Below, piece by piece: positions 21,655 through 33,717 of a DNA stretch of 64,000 nt (its first letter is position 1; the number at the start of each line of letters is the position of its first letter). A program made the position numbers and the translations under genes. The stretch lies in assembly GCA_007449985.2 (NCBI GenBank), contig VIIQ02000600.1:1-64000 (forward strand), read 5' to 3'. Source of the stretch: Desmodesmus armatus. Its lineage: Eukaryota; Chlorophyta; Chlorophyceae; Sphaeropleales; Scenedesmaceae. The notes under the pieces were generated by a model. The model saw only the letters and a list, made by a program, of their open reading frames with translations. It did not search any database and had not been told where the DNA came from.

Positions 21655-24600
21655 ATGACGGTCTTGTCGGTGAAGGAAGTTCGTGCTCTGGGCGATGAGC
21701 TGCAGCGGGATCCTTTGCAGCACGCGAACCACTGCGTGTCGCTGTTGAACTGCTTCAGTCAGGAATCACAAGAGGTGCGTTTGCAGCAGCAGCAGCAGCA
21801 ACCGAAACCGTCACGCATACCGCAGCTGCAACAGCAGTAGCAGTAGCAGCAGCAGCAGCAACAGCAGCAGCAGACACCAGGCAGCAGCAGCGACATGCTC
21901 AGTTTGACGCAGTACCCAATGCTGGGTCTATCTGATCAGCTTCAATCCATCTCAACATGATGATGTTGTTGTTACCTGCTTTCACCCTGCTCAACCAACC
22001 TATATATGTCCACCAGCCTGTTGCCAAGGCGGCGATCCAAGCCTTGAAGCTGTTCTTCATCGCCCAACACGATGAAGGAGCGATAATCAGAAGCAGCAAG
22101 CGGCAAAAGGTGAGATGCAGGTCGATCAGCAGCAGCAGCAGCAGCAGAAGCAGAAGCAGCAGCAGAAGCAGCAGCAGGCGGCAAAACGTGTTGCGCAGGC
22201 TTAATTAGCAGCAGCCAGCCAGCAGACGATTGCGCTGGGATCCCCCTCACCTCAGTATACAGAGCTGTTATTGCTATGTGACCGTCCACTGACCAGTGCT
22301 CCGCCCCCTATTCCCCTCAGCCTGTGAGATGCATGCCTGGGGCAGCGTCCGGAACTGCAGCATGGTGATGCTTTCTATATGGTGATACTACCTAATATGG
22401 TGATACTATATGATATACTTTGTGGAGTTTGCAGGACTTCAGAAGGCATAGCAGGTTGCGTCACACCATGCTTCCTGTTCGGAAGGCCTAACAATCGCCC
22501 TTGATGACTCTTTTGTTTGCGCGTTCTTTGTGCAGCTTGACCCCTCAGCAGCAGTAGCGGCAGCTGCAGACCAGCAACACCAGCAGGAGCAGCAGCAGAG
22601 CGAGGATGCAGCCCAGCAGCAGTACAGTGACTGGCTCACTCGGCAGTACAGCAGTTACACCGCGCAGCTGCTGCAGCTGATCAGCAGCGGCAGCAGTGCC
22701 TCGCTGCAGGTGGCAGCAGTGGCAGCAGTGCTGGAGTGTGTGAGGCATGAGGAGGGGCCGGCGGCCTTCAGCAACAGGCTGTATGCTCGGCTACTGGTAA
22801 CACTGGTGCTCAGCCCTCACACACAACCTGAGGTAAGGGGTTTGAGAGTGACACTCTTGTCGCACAGCTTGCATTTACAGTACAGTACAGTACAGTGCAT
22901 GTACAACCCACCCCTAGGATTTGGTTGTCGTTTGACGGTGGAATCAGATATGGACTGCGCGACAAGCATCCCAGCAGCAAGAGTGAACAGTGGTTGGGTT
23001 GTGTTTTCATGTGGCATGTGTGATGGATGTGCGTTGGACAGGGGCTGGCCAGGGTGCAGAAGTTGCTGGGTGCAGAGAGATTGCGGTAGTGGCAGTAGGT
23101 GCCACAGGCTGTGCCACCTGAAAACGTAGGTGTGACGCCTCACCCTCCCTCCCCCTCCCCACCCATCCCGCAGACACACAGTATTGACCTACCGCCAGGG
23201 GAGGGGCAGTTACAGTGGGTGGGGTCCGCATGGGTGCATCATGTCCTCTTGAGAACGTCCTCGCCACAGTCACGCTGCTCCTCCTGCTGCTGCTGTCGCT
23301 GCTGTTGTTGCCTGCTTAGGTGTTTGCATTGTTAGCCACCCGCTACCTCTCCTGCTGGGATGTGCGCTACCACACACTGCGCACCCTCACACGCCTTGCA
23401 CAGCAGCGGGCAGTACGCAGCGAATCAACCGCAATAGCAGCAGCAGCAGCAGCAGCAGGATCAGCAGGGGCTGCAGCAGCAGGCAGTGATGATGAGGATG
23501 AACAGCAGCAGCAGCAGCAGTTACCCAAGTCGGCGGCTGATGTATCACGTGCCATGTTTGATGTACTAGCAGCCGTGCAGCCCATCATGCAGCAGCAGAA
23601 GCAGCAGCAGGAGGAGGAGGAAGAGGAGGAGGTGCCTTCCTGGTGTGGGGCATCAGAGGTGGGTGGAAGGAAAGGAGGGGTTGACAAGGACATGGGTGGG
23701 GGAGGCTCTGGCAGTCGTGTGGGCGGAGAGGGGGGGGGTGCATGCATCTGAGGGAATTGGCAGGGAGCATGGAGGGGGGGGGGCAGGGGAGTGTGGATGA
23801 GGATACAGAGGGGGTTGCTGGTGGGCGGGGCAGGTGATGGGATAGGCTGAGGTCAGGATGAAGGAGGCATGATGGCTGTCCGAAGGTCCAATCTCAACGA
23901 ATGACAACCAGCAGCAGCAGAACTTTGACATAGGCATGTGGAGCCAGCAGGGAAGTCTTCCCACAACAGCACAAGCACATTATAGTCACCAGCAGCACGC
24001 GGCTACTTTGCTCACATCGTTTGTCTTTGCCGCGCTGCCTGTTGCGCCCCTGCAGGCCGGCTTGGTGAAGGCAGCAGCAGCATCTGGGTCAGTATCAGCC
24101 AAAGCCCGCCGCAAACGCAAGCAGCAGCAAGCTGCAGACACCATTGCTGCCGGCAGTGCTGCTGCTGTTGCGTGGGCGAACCGGCGGCTGCAGCAGCGGG
24201 AGTACCAGGCGGCTTGGCTGGCTTTCCTCAGGACTGACCTGCCCAGTGACATTTACAAAAAGGTGAGGGATGGTTCATCAACCCTCAACCCAAACCCAAA
24301 CCTACACCCTGAACCGAAGTCTGCAAAAATGTGACGGATGGTTCCTGTATCCTGAGGGGATCCATCCACATGGGCCAGGTATGATCGGATAGTGGCAACT
24401 TCTCTTTTGGGCAATCCAACAGCACACTTTGTCATCTGCAGGGTGCTGCACACCAGTGCTGTCTTGCCTTAAGTGCATTGCGCTTGCCGGCATCTGTAGC
24501 TTTGGCAGCAAGCACAATGCACGTGGGTCTAGGCTGCAGTGGTGTGCAGCATCCTGATGACACAAGGGTATGTTCACATTGGGTGTTTCCAGTCATCCCT

Positions 24601-27600
24601 GGGTACGCACACTGTCTGAATTTTGTCAGGCTGGTGCTGCGGACAAACATAATGCTCATGGGCCAGGCAGCACTGGTGTGCAGTAACCTGAGGACAAAGG
24701 GTGGGGTCATTCTGGAAGATTCGAGACATGCACTGTGTAGTTTTCTCTGAGCTGTTGCCAACAGCAGTGCTGCTCGCAAGCGTAGCGCATGTAAGCCTAG
24801 CCAGCACTGGTGCACAGCACCCTGATGACAAAGCATATGTTCAGATAGAGAAATCTCAGGCGTTTTCAGAAGCAAAGCATAATCAGTCTGGTGGCTGGTG
24901 TGGCAGCAGCAGCAGGGCGGTATTGGGTTCAGACTTGTGGTCTGGGAAGGTACGAGTGCAAAGTGGGCTGTGCCACATGCCTCTGATTTTGTACTGTCAG
25001 TCAGTGGGGCAACCCCCCCCTCCCCCCCCCCCATTGGATGCTGCTTTCAGCACACAAGCCTGTTTGCATCCCGGGTAAGGCAATTCTAGGCGTCGCTCAC
25101 GCCCAGAGTCGCCTTAGCCGACATGGGAGCAGGCTTCTGTGCGGGAAGCAGCATCCAAGGGGCAGGCCTGGAGGCATGCATTTTCTGCTTATTCAACGTT
25201 GGTTAATTCAACAAAAATAATCAATAAGAATTCAACAAGAATATTCAATATAAATTTACAAGGAGAGCAGTAATGTACACCAGGGTGACATGTTCATATC
25301 TCCAAGCAAATATCTGCGAGCTCATTGAGCCTAGACCAGCCCAGCCGATGTGTGCACTCCATTTCCCACCACCACTGCTACCGCCACATCCACACTCGGA
25401 AATGGCTGCTTTGTTTGCCCCCCTCGTACAATGCACAGGTGCTCCTGAAGGTCCACTCCGATGTGCTTCCAGCCATGAGCAGCCCCCTGCTGCTGAGTGA
25501 CTTCCTCCCCCCCCCCCTTGCATTTGTTGCAATTGTAGGTCAAGGGGAATGCTTGTAAGTTGTGCATGTGCATTGAGCATCATGCACAACTTACAAGGCT
25601 CCCTGAATGGCTGAAGGCTTGTTTGCATCTTCACCACGGTACCCCCCCACACCCACCCACACACCCACACACACACACACACAAACTGCATGTCCCCTCC
25701 CGCAACAAACAGGTGCTCTTGAAGGTCCACTCAGATGTGCTGCCAGCCATGAGCAGCCCCCTGCTGCTGAGTGACTTCCTCACCCACGCCCTGGACCAAG
25801 GAGGCTTTGAGGGCATGCTGGCCCTCAACGGCTTGTTCACACTCGTCACACGGCACAGCTTTGAGTACCCAGCATTCTATGCGCGCCTGTATGGACTCAT
25901 ATCACCAGAGGCCTTCACCAACAAGCACAGGTAAGCTAAGGGTAAGCTGGGGTTATGTGAGCGTGCTGTTGGGTGGCTTAGGTACGGGGTGGTGGTTGGG
26001 CTGGGGGGGTGGGGCATGGAGGCCTGTGCTGATGCTTCAATCGTTGTCACAGCCTCTCAGTGGTCCTGGTGGTGCTGGCACCTTGTTGTAAGGGTCTGGC
26101 GTGGAGTGCGTTGCATTGCCTGCGCACTGGGCTTAGGCTGAGCAGCCCTCAAGCCCTCAAGCCTGAGCAACTTTCAAGCCCTTCCCAACAGGCACGGCCT
26201 CACAGTGCCCTCTGTTGACCTGCTAGCTCAGACAAGATCAGCTTCATTGCCTGAGGTTGACCGGGTTGTCAGTTTTTGAAGGCACATTGAACCCCCCCCC
26301 TCTCTTTCTGCGATATAATGTTCTATGGAAGCAGGATCTTCCCAAAATAGGTCTTTTCCCCTTCCATTTCCTTTTCCACAGGAAGACATGTAAACGGGAA
26401 TACTGATACATGGCAGGAACACTGCTGACGCTTCCCACTAGTATGATGTCAGGCTTCCGTGCCTTCCTTCCCTTCCTGCCTTCCCTACACCTCGAGCTTC
26501 CCTCCTTCCTTCCCCCCCTTCCTGCCTTCCCTCCACCCTGCCCCAAGGGCCCCTTCCCAACCTTCCCTTCCTTCTTGCCCCCCCCCCCTCCCCAAGCCCC
26601 CTTTCCCAGCCTTCCTTCCTTTCCTGCCTTCCCTCGCCACCCTCCCCTGGCGCCCTTTCCCAACCTTCCTTCCTTTCCTGCATTCCCTCGCCAGTCCCCC
26701 CCCCCCCCATCCCTTTGCCCCCTTTCCCGGCCTTCCTTCCTTCCCTAGCTTCCTTAGCGCCCATTTGCGGCTCATGTAGGCGGTGTGCAGTCACAACTAC
26801 TGCTGCAATTGACAGCTAACCAATGACTGGGTCGCCAAGTTGACACTGCCCAATGTTCCAGCCCAGTGTGCTGCTTGCAATGCTTGCTTGGGAACAGTGC
26901 AATGTGGTGTGAGCGACCTCAACGCCAAGTACTGCTGCACAGTTGTACAGGAATCCGCAGGTTACAAGGCGACAGAGTGTCAAACATGTCAAACAGGGTC
27001 ACCCTGGGCCTTGTGCAGGCCATGACAGTTCTGCCTGCAATGGTGTGTGCATCATTGACCCCACTACAAGCTATTGCAGCAGGCGGCACGTGCCTACTGT
27101 TACAAACCAGCAGCACAGAATTAGAGCAAGTCGCAGAATAGGCTGAGCAAACCAGGGAGAAAATTCGCCAGAGGTGTCACACCCACTACAAGCTAATGCA
27201 GCTGGTGCCGTGCTGCCATGCGTGCCCCTTAAAGTATAAGCCCCACAGTGGGCCCAGTGTACGTCTCAGGGGGGCTCCTCCCCCCCCCCTCCCCGCCCAA
27301 CCCCCCCTTGACCCAGGGGGGCTGCGTCCCCCCGCACCCACCCCCCCCGCCTCCCCCCACTTGCCCCTTCTGCACCTTGGGGGGGCTCAGCCCCCCCAAA
27401 CCCCCCCAAACCCTAAACAGGGGGGCTGCGCCCCCCCGGACCCCCCCCCGCTCTAATCCCTCAACCAGAAATCAGCAACCCTCACAGCTAAACCCCAACA
27501 CCCTCTAACCCCTCCATGGTGTGCGGGTCTGCCAGCCTGGAGTCCGCCGAGCGTCGCAATTCTTGTTGCAGCATGTAGCCAATGCGCCTGGTGGAGGGCA

Positions 27601-30600
27601 GTGGTAGTTTGAGTTTGGGGTGGACCCCTTTCACTTTCATGGTGAAGCTGGGACAATGTCGTGGCCGGTGGAAGTGTGGTTTGTGGACAAGCTGTTCAGC
27701 GTGTATTGTGGTGAAGACATCTCATTCTCACCGTTTTGGCAGCCGTCCGTGCTATGCATGTTGATGGGGTTTGCAATTCATGCATGGGTGAGGCCTAGCG
27801 ACGAGATAGTCGTACAGGCTGCTCCCAACATCTGGGTGTGTTGAGACAACAGCAATGGGTTGCTGCACGATGATTCTCCCATGCTGACTAGAGGAAGGAG
27901 AGAGTGTGGTGGAGTTGGCAATGAGACGGCCACCTACATGTGTGCACACTAGTGACTTGAGTCACGTGTGTGGTGGTGCTGGCGTGCTGCCTGTTGCAAG
28001 CCTTGCCAAGTTAGCGGCATGCCATGCCTGAGGTGCACGTACTGTGTGGTTCTTCAAGTAACCCCCATCTTGCACGCACAGCGCTGGTGTGCCTGACCTG
28101 CTGCCTGCTGGTGGTTTGCAAACATTTTGTCAGCCTGAGTGGGTGGTGATCCATACCATGCACCCCCAATAGGTGCTGCTGGGCGTGGCAATCAAAGCAT
28201 GGATGTTTATAGCCAGGCACAAGCGCAGCTTCAGATACATGAATGAGGCTCGGTTCAGGTTCATGCTGGCCATGCTGGTTTGGCTGGACCACGAAGCCAG
28301 GAGGGATGGTTTCCTGTGAGAGGCTGATTCAGCCTACATGATTACTGGTGGAGGACGTGCCATACTTGATTGGTGGCTGTATCTCAGCGGGGCTAGTAGC
28401 CTAGAGCAGAGTGCTGGGAGGTTGGACAGTGAGGAGCAGGGTGTTGGGAGCTTGGACAAGGAGGGGGATGCTGGTTGCTTGCGTTGTTTGTCTGTGGATA
28501 GTATGTATTATCTATCAGGAATGAAATATCGGCGAAGTATGCTGTGTGGTCTTGTGTGGTCGAGTCTGTGAGATGGTGAAGAGTTGTGCAGAGTCCTGGC
28601 AGGTGCGCGTGCGTGCGTGAAAGACATAGTTTTATGTTGGAACGATGCCAATGTAAGTTTCTGTAATTGTTGACGTACGTGGGAAGTTTGCGTTTCAGGA
28701 ACGTGGGAAGGCAGGAAGACCGGGAAACGCTGGGACCACGGGGCAAGGAACTTCCCGTCTTCTTTCTCAGGATTCTACTTGCTTGTAATCATCCGTCTTT
28801 CTTTCCAAGGAATCAGAACACCAGGAATAGGACGGGACGGAAGGGGATTGGGGAAAGAGAGGCTTCCCTGCAGGCAGACAAGCTTCCCTTCTGCATTTAA
28901 GGAAAAAGACGAGTTCCCCTCTTCCAGAAGGAAATTCAGCCTTCCATAGCTCTATTTGTGCTTTCTGCCCCCGCACCCCGCATCTGGTTTACTTGCAGGT
29001 CTCAGTTTTTCAGGCTGGCCGACATTTTCCTGGCGTCAGGGATGGTCCCAGCCTACACTGCAGCAGCATTTGCCAAGAGGATGGCACGCCTGGCCCTCAC
29101 GGCACCACCAGCAGGTGGGGGGCTGATGGATGCCGTGTGGGGTCAGCAAGCATGTGCTAAAGCAGAATTCAGCATTCAGCTGGTCAGATATTTTAGCATT
29201 TTTGATATCGTGGGGTTTGTCACCCTCACCAAGCAAACCTGCACTAGCCCTCACGGCACCACCAGCAGGTGTGGGGCTGACGGGTGCCTGTGCTCTTGGG
29301 CTGAATGCATGCGGCAAGTTCACCGACACCGGGTATTAGTTTGGGGGAGAGGCACTTGGGTTATCCTAGGGCAGAATACCATACCCAATGCGCACATGCA
29401 TGCTGGTTGCCAGCACGTGTGGCTGGCCAGCAGCCGTGGTGAGTTCGCTAACCTGCTCTGACAACCCAAACCACCGACTTGATTGTTTGCCTCAGGTGTC
29501 CACTGGTTGAAGTTTGTCAAGTGTCGCCTGACATTCTCTTACTGTGTTTGCTCTCCCCCTGTCTCCCTCCGTGTGTCTGCAGGTGCCCTGCTGTCTCTGG
29601 CCTTTGTGCACAACATCATCAGGCGCCACCCAGCATGCACGGTCATGCTGCACAAGCCGACAGCCGCCACTGCTGCTGGCAGCAATGCCGGTGACACCAC
29701 AGCAGCAGCAGCAGCAGCAGCGGCGGTGGCGGGTGTGGATGTGTATGACCCCAGTGAGGCGGACCCTGCCAAGAGCCGTGCTGTTGAGAGCAGCTTGTGG
29801 GAGCTGGAGGCACTCAGGAACCATGCAAGCCCACAGGTGGGTGTGCCTAGCTACCGTGGCATTTTGTGTCTGGTTGCCTCCTTCCTGCGTCCCAACCTCC
29901 GCTCCCACCCTGTCCCTGCTCCGGCCCTCGTCTTTGTTCCCGTGCCTGTTTCCGTCACTACTGTGTGGCTGTCATGTGGGATCTGTGGGTTGGCTACAGC
30001 GTCTTTGTCAGCACACATGACACTGCATCTCCTGCATCACGGTATCATCTGTGTGTGGCAGCAGTGCACACAAAGACGTGCAGTCTGACAACACAACAAC
30101 CCCACAAACGCATTGCTTCCCTGCCATATCGTCCTGCCGCTCTTGCCCTCCACAGGTTGCTGCCATGTGTTAATCTTGGACAAGGACCTAATAGACTGCA
30201 TTCGCACCCATAAGGTTGACCCAGTCTGACACCCATACGTCTTCCTTGTCCTGCCGTACTGTCCTCCTGCTCTGCGTCTACTGGTCGCAGCCATGTGCTC
30301 CATCCTTGACAAGGACCCTGCCGCCTGCCGCTCCATAACCTCCTGCTGCACACATCTGCAGTACACTCTCAAGCTACTCCCGGTCTGAAACATATCCATC
30401 TTACATGTCCTGCTGTACCTCCCTCTGTTATCTTGCCTGCACAGGTTGCAGCAATGTGCTCCATCCTTGACAAGGACCTGTCAGACCGCGTTCGCACCAG
30501 TGAAGTTGACGTGACCCCCCTGCTCACCGCCAGCTACACCTCACTGCTGCAGCAAGAGCTGGGCCGCAAGCTGAGGAGGGGCGTGCCGGTCGCTTTCTAC

Positions 30601-30675
30601 AGCAGCATGCCTGCAGGGCTGTTTGATGCGGGGTTGGTGGGGGAGGACCTGGCTGGGTGGGACTTAGCTGCGTAG
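21655..30675 (+). CDS. NOC4: Nucleolar complex protein 4 homologue
   Basis: Nine exons: 21655-21774, 22017-22109, 22536-22832, 23320-23658, 24056-24262, 25713-25930, 28999-29114, 29583-29836, 30445-30675, summing to 1,875 nt (624 residues), with every splice phase matching. The CBF/Mak21-type domain is clear: LALNGLFTLVTRHSFEYPAF and YARLYGLISPEAF, then FFRLADIFLASGMVPAYTAA, AAFAKRMARLALTAPP, HNIIRRHPACTVMLH, DVYDPSEADPAKSRAVESSL and WELEALRNH. NOC4 works with NOP14 in nucleolar maturation and export of the 40S ribosomal subunit. Algal additions are Ala and Gln/Glu stretches in exons 3, 4 and 8. Intron 1 carries a long CAG repeat (21830-21890) with in-frame stops. Intron 6 is 3 kb and holds several unrelated repeats. 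The start is the Met of MTVLSVKEVRALGDEL. Several introns contain copies of adjoining exon edges. Confidence 0.93.
24330..24850. repeat. Degenerate intronic repeats, period about 130 bp
   Basis: In NOC4 intron 5, variants of CTGGTGTGCAGCAYCCTGAT followed by GACAAAG and, in two cases, CATATGTTCA or GTATGTTCA occur near 24535, 24670 and 24805. The copies are decayed. Confidence 0.55.
25439..25508 (+). repeat. Partial copy of NOC4 exon 6 in intron 5
   Basis: Seventy bases nearly identical to the head of exon 6 (25713-25782), with an intact acceptor (ATGCACAG before GTGCTCCTGAAGGTCC). It reads VLLKVHSDVLPAMSSPLLLS in frame, then runs into poly-C. It has no matching donor, so it is a decoy or pseudo-exon. 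Confidence 0.85.
25552..25597. repeat. Perfect 17-bp-arm hairpin in NOC4 intron 5
   Basis: CTTGTAAGTTGTGCATG at 25552-25568 and its exact reverse complement at 25581-25597, with a 12-base loop. It lies between the exon-copy and the true exon 6. It could fold in the pre-mRNA; function unknown. Confidence 0.85.
26430..26760. repeat. Polypyrimidine tract (CCTTCC family)
   Basis: About 330 bp almost purely C/T on the plus strand, built from CTTCCTTCC and CTTTCCCA words with a loose 50-60 bp periodicity (CCCCTTTCCCAGCCTTCC variants). Homopyrimidine mirror repeats of this kind can form triplex DNA. It lies inside NOC4 intron 6. The frames across it are artefacts. Confidence 0.85.
26825..27150 (+). 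other. Coding-like Cys-rich fragment inside NOC4 intron 6
   Basis: One plus-strand frame gives NVPAQCAACNACLGTVQCG, NAKYCCTVVQESAGYKATEC and QTCQTGSPW. A different frame at 27015-27145 gives ACNGVCIIDPTTSYCSRRHV. Regular cysteine spacing suggests remains of a secreted or extracellular-matrix-type gene. No start, stop or splice structure is clear. Family not recognised; it may be a nested gene fragment. Confidence 0.3.
27265..27450. repeat. GC palindromes of G-run/C-run type
   Basis: Several imperfect hairpins in which a run of G meets a run of C: GGGGGGCTGCGTCCCCCC near 27315, GGGGGGCTCAGCCCCCCC near 27379 and GGGGGGCTGCGCCCCCCC near 27420, embedded in C-rich sequence. These form strong stems and the G runs could form quadruplexes. 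Located in NOC4 intron 6. Confidence 0.8.
29091..29297 (+). repeat. Copy of NOC4 exon 7 tail and donor in intron 7
   Basis: The last 24 bases of exon 7 with the donor and following intron (29091-29140, CTCACGGCACCACCAGCAGG) recur at 29246-29296 with a few changes, including the GCAGGTG donor. The copy is about 155 bp downstream. Confidence 0.75.
30156..30444 (+). repeat. Two decayed copies of NOC4 exon 9 head in intron 8
   Basis: The intron end plus exon-9 head (from 30445) is preceded by copies starting at 30156 and 30284. Both keep a CAG acceptor-like border and GCAGCCATGTGCTCCATCCT or a variant. The first copy has an in-frame stop. The flanking TGTCCTGCCGTAC-like intron sequence is also repeated, so the unit is about 130-160 bp. 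Confidence 0.75.
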
Positions 30676-30742
30676 CCGGTGATGGTGTTGTGTGAGGATG
30701 TGCCGGTCGCCTACTATAGCAGCATGCCTATATGCAACTATA

Positions 30743-30747
30743 TGTAA
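30743..30747 (+). terminator. NOC4 poly(A) signal TGTAA
   Basis: TGTAA 68 nt past the NOC4 stop, at the spacing usual for green algae. Just before it, 30694-30733 repeats part of the last exon (GTGCCGGTCGC...AGCAGCATGCCT). Confidence 0.6.
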
Positions 30748-33587
30748 CGAACTCTGGTTCGGTCCAAGGTTTCAGGGCACAGGCATCTACCGTCACAAGT
30801 CAATTAGGATACCGTTTTTTTTGCAGTTTTTTGTAATGCTAAAGAGGCAGGGATGCTGGCTGACTACGAATGACTGCTGGTTTGGTGGTGTGCTGTATCG
30901 AGTGGCCGCAGCTGCAAAGCCATACCAGTAAGGCCCTTACTGGCCATCGGATGGCCGCAACTGGAGAGCGTCGTTCAGGACCAACATGTCCTTACAGCTG
31001 TTGTCACAGTGTGTACGCAGACAGCATGTTGTCACGATGTGCCGCTGGTTGTGAAGTGCCCTCATGTATTGCGTCTGCCCCTGTCTCTGCAGCTGCAACT
31101 TTGCCACATTGTCTCACGACTCTCTCTGTACACCTATGGAAAAGGACATCTGCACCAACAACATCCAGTAATCTCAATCCTTCGTTTGACAAGCACATGC
31201 TAGATGCTGCTGGCGCTGCATGAGACAGTGACCTGGCTGCTACCGCTGCTGCTGCGCAAATCCTGCAACGCCCCCCGGATTGCCAGCACACCTGTGAGGG
31301 TTCAACTCCCAGCCATGGCCAATGGCGCTAATGTGGTACACGTTACACAAGCGGCACAGTAGCTGCCTTCACGCCCTGATTGACACATACACACGCCAGG
31401 CTCGGCCAGGCACCTGCAGCCAATGGGCCGGCATGCAGGCAGACCTTGCAGACGACACGGCTTGAGGTACTGCGCTCCACTGCAGTGCTACACGGCTTGT
31501 TTGCAGCCAAAAACTGCAAGCATGCTTGAATGGATACAGGGCAGCGGCTGTTTGCGGCGCGCTGTGCTGAAACAATGGGCTGCCTTCTCAGTGAAAGGCA
31601 GCAGGCGCAGTGCGAGCAGCACTCCACACACCCATGACCAGCGGCCAGGTCAGCGACACGATACTGAGGCTGCAGCTACTGTCATGGCAACACTTGCACA
31701 TGCAGGCATCATGAGCCCTCAACCAAAGAACGCAGGGTGAAAAGCTCCATCTAATGTGTGCAGCACAAGCCCCAGTTGTGCAGAGCAGATATGCACGGTT
31801 CTGCCGGGCTAGCAGTACCTACAGCACCTACAGCACACCCCTACCGCTGCACTGGATGCTTGCATAACACTATACACTGGAAGTTCCAAAGCAAAGGGAC
31901 AAGCAAGCACCCCAAGCCCCTACAGGCGATACAAGTCAACCTCGTGTCTGCCCTTCCACCAGCCAGCATGCTAAGAACGGAGCATGCAGTCGGAGCATGC
32001 AGTCGTGCAGGAGTTGCCTCCAGACCAATAAAGTGTCTTGCTGTCACAGCAACGCATCTTCGCCCCTGTCCACAACCACTGGAGCAAGGTACTGACACTC
32101 ATGCGCTCTGGTATGCACGCTGTGAGGTGGCATGCAGAAGTATACAGCAGCGGACTGCTGCGGGCGCAGGGGGAAACACCTGGCTACATGAGTGCTGTCA
32201 GTAAACAACCACGACATGCATGACAATGCCCTGGGCCCAGTTCCCTGATAGCCCATAGCCAGAAATCAGGCATCAATGCGAGTATCATGGGACAACACAT
32301 AGGACAACACTGACTCGACAACATGCAGGCTGAAGCTGCTGCACCTGAAATGTGCATGATTCAGCTAAACGTACACTCACCATCGTCACTGGGATGTGAT
32401 GCACTACGGCTTGTACCATGTCCCTACTGTACTGTCTGCCTTCTCACATACACACACCACTGATGCTACAACACACTGACAATCACTCAAGAGCAAGAGA
32501 GGGAGGGCGGCAGCCCTAGACAACCCTGCTGCTGCTGCTGCCAAACACAGCATAAGCCATTCAGGACAAATCACCCATCGAGTCGCCCCGCCCCAGACCC
32601 CCCCCCCAAAAACACACGCACTGGCAATGACACTCCGCTGTGCAGCTGCAGCTTGACTATCCCTCCCTAAAGGATCCTTGACACAGCAGGAGAACACATG
32701 TAGACAAACAGACACTGCGCAATGAAGCATGCCCAGGAAGTGCACAAGCCGCCACACCACGTAACTGCACCCTATGTGTGTGGTCAGCAGCCTCAAAGCA
32801 ATTGCACTACAAGCCATGCAAGGGCTTGAAAAACAACAGTGTCTGACATACAGATTCACAACACCAACATGCAGCCCCCAGGGCGTTGTGCCCAGGCACA
32901 CGAGCCACACACACATCACACATTACAGCATCACACTCAGCCGCTTGAATGCTAGTTGAATGGCCCTGATCCCTCTCTGCTGAACCACAACATCGATGCC
33001 AAGACTTCTCAGGACTTGGTGAAGCTGAGTATGGCAAAGACCAATGCAGCTGCACTGGCAGCAGCGCAGCAGGGGGCTGCGTATATGGGATCCAAGCCAC
33101 CTGCAGACTCACGCCCTCACATACACACAGCAAGCAAGGCCTCGCATGCACACAGTAACCAAGCAGCTAGCTACCTGTTGGCACAGGCTGCAGCTAGTTG
33201 CTGCAGCCAAGCACTGCGACGTTGCGCAAACCGCACAGCCTCACTGTGCCCCACTACAGCACCTAAACCTGCTGGTTTCTGCTGCAGAAAGAATGCACGC
33301 AAGGTGCAGAGGTACACATCACACCGGGCAGGACTTCCTGCTGGTGATCTGCAGATGGTTGCATGCACTGCACGGTTGCTGCCACAAGTCTGTGCTCACA
33401 ACAGACTGTGAGGCCAGCCTGCCACTGCAGCTGCCGCACCCATCCTGCACAGCAGCCTTGCAACAGAAGTGCACACACACTTCCTGATGCTGCCACCGCA
33501 CTGGCTGTTGCTATCACTGTGATGCCCATTCCACTCCTTCGCCAGCAGCAGCTGCAGCCATTGTCAACAGCCACACCAAAGCCACAG
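30748..33587. other. Gap between convergent NOC4 and paladin genes
   Basis: About 2.8 kb with no supported gene. A minus-strand TGTAA (complement at 32923-32927) could serve the paladin gene, giving a 3' UTR of about 760 nt. The plus-strand frame at 32956-33107 (NIDAKTSQDLVKLSMAKTNA) is the most protein-like stretch and may be an eroded exon or element fragment. Confidence 0.4.
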
Positions 33588-33717
33588 GTGCGGAGCACAG
33601 TAGCCTCAGCAGCCTCAGCAGCTCAAGTGTTGAGGTTGGCGTGGCAAACCCACAGGTGCAGGGCACTGCAGCCTCAGCAGCTGCTGCTCATGTGTTGAGG
33701 TTGGCGTGGCTAAGCAG
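33588..33717. repeat. Tandem duplication spanning the paladin stop codon
   Basis: Two units of about 65 bp (33588-33652 and 33653-33717), both containing GTTGAGGTTGGCGTGGC and a CAGCCTCAGCAG-type segment. The real last codons and stop (33688-33722 on the minus strand) lie in one unit; the other is a downstream copy. Confidence 0.7.

Noticed and set aside
26244..26794. Gly/Lys/Arg-rich minus-strand frames
   Set aside because: Purine strand of the polypyrimidine tract within a NOC4 intron.
32404..32919. 171-codon minus-strand open frame downstream of the paladin stop
   Set aside because: Cys/Val-rich without recognisable motif; lies in the likely 3' UTR and intergenic region, so chance is the best explanation.
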